Below, in pieces: positions 60,572-64,000 of a DNA stretch of 64,000 nucleotides. Numbering within the stretch: position 1 is the stretch's first letter; every line of letters begins with the position of its first letter. Position numbers and translations under genes: made by a program. The notes beneath the pieces were generated by a model, which worked only from the letters and a program-made list of their open reading frames with translations, made no database searches and had not been told where the DNA came from. Source of the DNA: Kineococcus terrestris (GTDB taxonomy: Bacteria > Actinomycetota > Actinomycetes > Actinomycetales > Kineococcaceae). The stretch is taken from the NCBI RefSeq assembly GCF_041020765.1, contig NZ_JBEUEJ010000003.1. One strand, written 5' to 3'.

Positions 60572-61663
60572 GTGCGCACCCGCCGTCCCCTCGCCGCCCT
60601 GGCCACCACGCTGACCGCCCTGACGTTCGCGACGCTCGCCGCGCCCGCGGCGGCCGTGGCCGACGCGCCGGCCCTGGCGCGCGGCGAGCGGTCCGTGGCC
60701 GCCACGCGGATGCAGGCGACCAGCGACCCGACCCGCCCGCGCGGCGGCGTCTTCGGCGCCACCAGCGTCTGGAAGGCGGACGTGCGCACGGCCCCGGTGC
60801 ACCCCCGCTCGCAGGTCATGGTCGCCGACCTGACCAAGCAGGTGACGTCCCTCTACAACGGCGTGGCCGCCTTCAACGTCAGCAACTACTCGACCAGCTT
60901 CTACACCGTCGGTGCCGCGCAGCCGCGCGTGGACGTGAAGTTCGACGACTGCCAGAAGAAGGGCTACCTGCCCACCGGCCTGTACGGCCCGGGCGGGCAG
61001 TTCACGGCCGTCCCGGTCCCCGCCGACGCCGTCCCCGCCCGGGGCACCGACGGGCAGCTGACGGTGTACTCGCCCTCGACGGACCAGCTGTGGGAGTTCT
61101 GGCGCGCCAAGAAGGTCGGCGCGCAGTGGCAGGCCTGCTGGGGCGGGCGCATCGACAAGGTGTCCACCAGCCCCGGGTTCTTCTCCGGCAGCTTCGGCTC
61201 CTCGGCCACGGGTCTGTCGTTCAGCGCCGGGGCGATCAGCGTCAAGGACGTCCAGGCCGGGTCCATCGACCACGCGCTGTCCCTGCAGATCGTCACCCCG
61301 GCGACGTGGAAGACGTTCAGCTGGCCGGCCCAGCGCAGCGACGGGTTCTCCACGCACCCCGACGCCATCCCCGAGGGGCTGCGGTTCCGCCTCGACCCGT
61401 CGGTGGACGTGGAGGCCCTCCAGGGGCTGACCCCGATCGGGAGGATGGTCGCCCGCGCGGCGCAGCGGTACGGGTTCATCGTCACCGACAAGGGCGGCGC
61501 GGTGGCCCTGACCGCCGAGAGCGGGACGGCCGTCCAGGCGGCCACGGGCACCGACCCGTGGCCGGCCCTCATGCAGCGCAAGCCCTCCTACGAGGTCCTG
61601 CGCGGATTCCCGTGGGACAAGCTGCAGGCGCTGCCGAAGGACTACGGCAAGCCGGTGCGCTGA
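60572..61663 (+). CDS. Secreted paralogue of the unknown exported family
   Basis: A 363-aa protein with a Sec signal peptide (RRPLAALATTLTALTFATLAAPAAAVADA) and the shared domain: KADVRTAPVHPRS, VAAFNVSNYSTSFYTV, YSPSTDQLWEFW, ACWGGRIDKVSTSPGFF, WPAQRSDGFST, PEGLRFRLDPSVDVE, AAQRYGFIVTDKGG, GFPWDKLQALPKDYGKP. Closest by eye to the anchored paralogue. It has neither TM anchor nor carbohydrate-binding domain, so it should be released. The start context (CTGGAGACTCCC-GTG) closely matches that of the large paralogue at 53703 (CTGGAGATCCCC-GTG). Function unknown. Confidence 0.8.
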   Translation: MRTRRPLAALATTLTALTFATLAAPAAAVADAPALARGERSVAATRMQATSDPTRPRGGVFGATSVWKADVRTAPVHPRSQVMVADLTKQVTSLYNGVAAFNVSNYSTSFYTVGAAQPRVDVKFDDCQKKGYLPTGLYGPGGQFTAVPVPADAVPARGTDGQLTVYSPSTDQLWEFWRAKKVGAQWQACWGGRIDKVSTSPGFFSGSFGSSATGLSFSAGAISVKDVQAGSIDHALSLQIVTPATWKTFSWPAQRSDGFSTHPDAIPEGLRFRLDPSVDVEALQGLTPIGRMVARAAQRYGFIVTDKGGAVALTAESGTAVQAATGTDPWPALMQRKPSYEVLRGFPWDKLQALPKDYGKPVR

Positions 61664-61703
61664 CAGCACCTCGTCGGCACGGGCCCGCGGGGCACCGGCC
61701 GGG

Positions 61704-62594
61704 TCAGGCGGAGGCGTTGCGGGACAGGCGCCTGGCGCGCAGGAGCGCCGCGAGCGTCGACCACGTGTAGGGCCTGGACGCGAACCAGGAGAGTTCGCGG
61801 ACGGCCGCCGCGGCCTCCCCGCTGCGCTGGGCGGCGCGCGCGTCGTCCCAGTGCCAGCGGACCCAGGCCCGGTCGGCGTCGCGGTCGGTGAACCAGTCCT
61901 TCGAGCGGCAGTCGTCGACGATCCGCGTGAAGCACTGGCGCATGAGGTCGCTGTCGAGGATGGCCTGCTGCTCGTGCAGGTGGTACGTCACCGTCGGGCG
62001 GGCCAGGGCGAGCCCCGTGCCGCGCTCGAGGACCCGCACCCACATGTCGAGGTCCTGGGCCCGGCGCAGGTCCCGGAACAGCCCGGCCGCCAGCAGCGCG
62101 TCGCGGCGGGCGGCCGTCCCGCTGGTGCACAGCATGTCCCCCGGGCTCAGCACCGTCAGGGGCGTCAGCTCCACCTCGCGGGACGAGGAGTTGCCGAGCA
62201 CGCGCCCGTCCGTGGACCTGCCGGGCGACCCCACGAGCACGTGGTCGCCCGCGCGGTCCATCAGCGTGCGCAGGTGGTCGGGGTGCCAGCTGTCGTCCGA
62301 GTCGAGGAAGGCGATCCACGTGGTGGAGGCGGCCTCGATCCCCCGGTTGCGCGCGGGGCCGCTGCCCCCGTTGGTCTCCATCTCCAGCACGGTCGCGCCG
62401 TGCGCCCGCGCCACGGCCACCGTGTCGTCCGTGGAGGCGTCGTCCACGACGACGACCTCCCGGGGCCGCAGCGTCTGCGCCCGCACGCTGTCGAGGGCGC
62501 GCCCGATGAGGTGCGCCCGGTTCATGGCCGGCATGACGACCGTCACGTCGGCGCTCGTCCCGTCACGACCGCCCGCGTCCGCCGACGCACTCAC
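61704..62594 (-). CDS. GT2-family glycosyltransferase
   Basis: A 296-aa GT-A fold enzyme: VTVVMPAMNRAHLIGRALDSV, VVVVDDASTDDTVA, GGSGPARNRGIEAA, the DxD motif in AFLDSDDSWHPDHL, and the C-terminal AQDLDMWVRVLERG acceptor region. It has no TM segment and should transfer a nucleotide-linked sugar at the cytoplasmic membrane face. It lies after a GT4 gene on the same strand with an 83-bp gap. Confidence 0.9.
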   Translation of the reverse strand: MSASADAGGRDGTSADVTVVMPAMNRAHLIGRALDSVRAQTLRPREVVVVDDASTDDTVAVARAHGATVLEMETNGGSGPARNRGIEAASTTWIAFLDSDDSWHPDHLRTLMDRAGDHVLVGSPGRSTDGRVLGNSSSREVELTPLTVLSPGDMLCTSGTAARRDALLAAGLFRDLRRAQDLDMWVRVLERGTGLALARPTVTYHLHEQQAILDSDLMRQCFTRIVDDCRSKDWFTDRDADRAWVRWHWDDARAAQRSGEAAAAVRELSWFASRPYTWSTLAALLRARRLSRNASA

Positions 62595-62677
62595 GTCCGA
62601 CCGCCTCTCCTCGACTCCAGGTACCGGCGAGCCCCGTCGCAGCCTCGGCCACGCTACTCGACGCCGGGCCGGGCTCC

Positions 62678-63841
62678 TCAGCCCGCGCTCACCGCGCGGT
62701 CGTAGACCTCCTCGACCGCCGCCGTGGTGCGGACGATGTCGAAGTTCGCCTCGACGTGCGCCCGCGCCGCCCGGCTCTGCTCGAGCAACCGCGCCGGATC
62801 GGCGAGGAGGCCGGTGAGCGCCTCGCCCAGGGCGGCGACGTCCCCCTCGGTCACCAGTTCCCCCGTCCGTCCCGAGAGCACGGAGTCGACGAGACCCGAG
62901 TGCGCGTACCCGACGACCGGCCGGCCGCAGGCGCTCGCCTCGAGGCTGGTCACCGGCAGGCCCTCGGTGTCACCGGTGGCCGAGCGGCGCGACGGCATGA
63001 CCACCACCGAGCAGGACTCCAGGTGCCGCAGGACGGTCTCCCGGTCGGCCATGCCGTGGAACCGGACGTCGACCCCGAGCCGGCCGGCCAGCCCTTCCAG
63101 GTCACCGCGCAGCGGTCCGTCGCCCAGCACGTCCAGCGGCGGCAGGCCCGGGTGCGCCGCGAGGGCGCGCAGCAGGTCGGCGCACCCCTTCTTCTCCACG
63201 AGCCGCCCGACGAACAGCAGCCGCCCCGACGCGTCGGGCGGGCTCCACCGGAAGGTCCGGGGATCGACACCGCACGGCACCACGGCGATGCGGTCCTCGC
63301 GGGCGCCGCGGCGGACGAGTTCCCGACGGACGAAGTCGCTGACGGCGATCACCCAGCCCGTACCCGCCACCAGCTCGTCCCAGCGGTCGAGCATCAGCTG
63401 CCCGACCGGGGTCTTCGCCACGGACTCGGGGTAGGTCGTCGCGTCGTACCCGTGGAAGGTGACCACCGAGGGCACGCCCGCGCGCCGGGCAGCGCCCAGC
63501 GCCACCGCTCCGTCGGTGCCGAAGTGGGTGTGCAGGAGGTCGGGCCGCAGCGTTCCCAGCGCCGCCGCCAGACCCCGCTCCTCCGTGTCCAGCTGGTCGG
63601 CGCGCCACCTCCGCGGGAGCCGCCGCCGCGCCCTGCTCAGCAACCGGCGGTCGTCCGCGAGCACCAGGGGGACGCCCGGCACCTGCAGCCCGTCCGGTTG
63701 CGGGTAGGTCGTCACGGCCGTCGGGCGGTACCGCCGCAGCGCCAGCAGGTGGTCGCGCACGAAGGTCTCCGAGCGGGGGAGGAAGGTGCGCCGGTACACC
63801 GCCACGCTGCCGGTGCGGGCGTCTTCCGCGGTTCCCGCCAC
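62678..63841 (-). CDS. GT4-family glycosyltransferase
   Basis: A 387-aa GT-B fold enzyme: LLHTHFGTDGAVAL, VVTFHGYDATTY in the N-terminal domain, GRLLFVGRLVEKKGCADLLRAL at the inter-domain start, VVMPSRRSATGDTEGLPVTSLEASACGRPVVGY as the E-x7-E nucleotide-sugar site, and the GELV segment. It extends a polysaccharide using an activated sugar. GTG 63841 follows the stop of the preceding gene by one base. Confidence 0.92.
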   Translation of the reverse strand: MAGTAEDARTGSVAVYRRTFLPRSETFVRDHLLALRRYRPTAVTTYPQPDGLQVPGVPLVLADDRRLLSRARRRLPRRWRADQLDTEERGLAAALGTLRPDLLHTHFGTDGAVALGAARRAGVPSVVTFHGYDATTYPESVAKTPVGQLMLDRWDELVAGTGWVIAVSDFVRRELVRRGAREDRIAVVPCGVDPRTFRWSPPDASGRLLFVGRLVEKKGCADLLRALAAHPGLPPLDVLGDGPLRGDLEGLAGRLGVDVRFHGMADRETVLRHLESCSVVVMPSRRSATGDTEGLPVTSLEASACGRPVVGYAHSGLVDSVLSGRTGELVTEGDVAALGEALTGLLADPARLLEQSRAARAHVEANFDIVRTTAAVEEVYDRAVSAG

Positions 63842-63842
63842 G

Positions 63843-64000
63843 TCAGCGGTCCCCGGGGCCGGAGGGGCCGGTCACCGGTGCGGCTCCCGCCACCGGCGCG
63901 ACCCGTCGCCCCTCCGCCCGCGGGCGGTTCCGCAGCCGGTACCGGTCGTGGGCGAGCCGGTAGCCCAGGTCGAAGCACACCCCGGCGGAGTGGCTCAGCT
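63843..64000 (-). CDS. C-terminal end of an unidentified protein (5' part outside window)
   Basis: The only minus-strand frame ending cleanly before the GT4 start reads SHSAGVCFDLGYRLAHDRYRLRN then a Pro/Gly/Arg-rich tail and a stop at 63843-63845. It is directly upstream of the GT4 gene, so it belongs to the same polysaccharide operon. About 51 residues are visible, too few to assign a family. Confidence 0.55.
   Translation of the reverse strand, partial: LSHSAGVCFDLGYRLAHDRYRLRNRPRAEGRRVAPVAGAAPVTGPSGPGDR

Overview
The window is very G+C-rich DNA with GTG starts used about as often as ATG, almost every third codon position G or C, and long antisense shadow ORFs. Gene content (PhoX with a Streptomyces-type PHO box, F420 and molybdopterin genes, WXG100 protein, stand-alone groEL with CIRCE elements, DUF3263, Pmt-type mannosyltransferase, MprAB-HtrA-like cassette) points to an actinobacterium. 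A Kineosporiaceae/Kineococcus-like source is my guess, not a demonstrated fact. No tRNA, rRNA, CRISPR array, insertion sequence or prophage gene was recognised.

Layout. 0-6 kb: a carbohydrate ABC importer (binding protein cut by the window edge, RbsC-like permease, double ATPase) faces a DeoR-family regulator and an FGGY kinase across a shared control region with paired operator-like boxes. 6-12.7 kb: a GDPD-type phosphodiesterase, a FIST-domain sensor coupled to a GGDEF/EAL protein, and an M3 peptidase. 12.7-16.4 kb: a PhoX-type phosphatase under a three-unit PHO box, then a DUF3037/HipA-like pair with a damaged VanZ-like gene. 16.4-21.5 kb: response regulator, histidine kinase and HtrA protease (MprAB-PepD-like), a DUF4031 protein, an orphan WXG100 protein and a 53-aa protein. 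21.7-29 kb: molybdopterin genes (moaA, moaD, moaE) interleaved with F420 genes (cofC, cofG), a SUFU-domain protein, a flavin monooxygenase, and a CofH-like protein that has lost the radical-SAM cysteine motif. 29-36 kb: groEL with two CIRCE elements, a cold-shock protein, ung and small housekeeping genes. 36-42 kb: a lipid kinase, an amidohydrolase and metF-metE behind a SAM-type riboswitch with its promoter. 42-45 kb: a membrane protein and a DUF485/acetate-symporter pair.

45-64 kb is a surface-polysaccharide region: acyltransferase, a double-GT2 glycosyltransferase, a flippase, (rsmI and a Pmt O-mannosyltransferase), a Wzz-like protein, an O-antigen-ligase/Wzy-like protein, a hexapeptide acyltransferase, GT2 and GT4 enzymes, and three paralogues of an exported protein family whose function I do not recognise. 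One paralogue carries two NPCBM-like domains that look identical at DNA level over about 300 bp and are separated by a Thr-Ala-Pro minisatellite linker. The most distinctive signals are this three-paralogue family and the cysteine-less CofH-like protein next to a flavin monooxygenase.

A recurring feature is a -10-like hexamer placed 6 or 7 bases before the start codon, implying many leaderless mRNAs. Two short leader ORFs end in a GTGA overlap with the start of the gene they precede.
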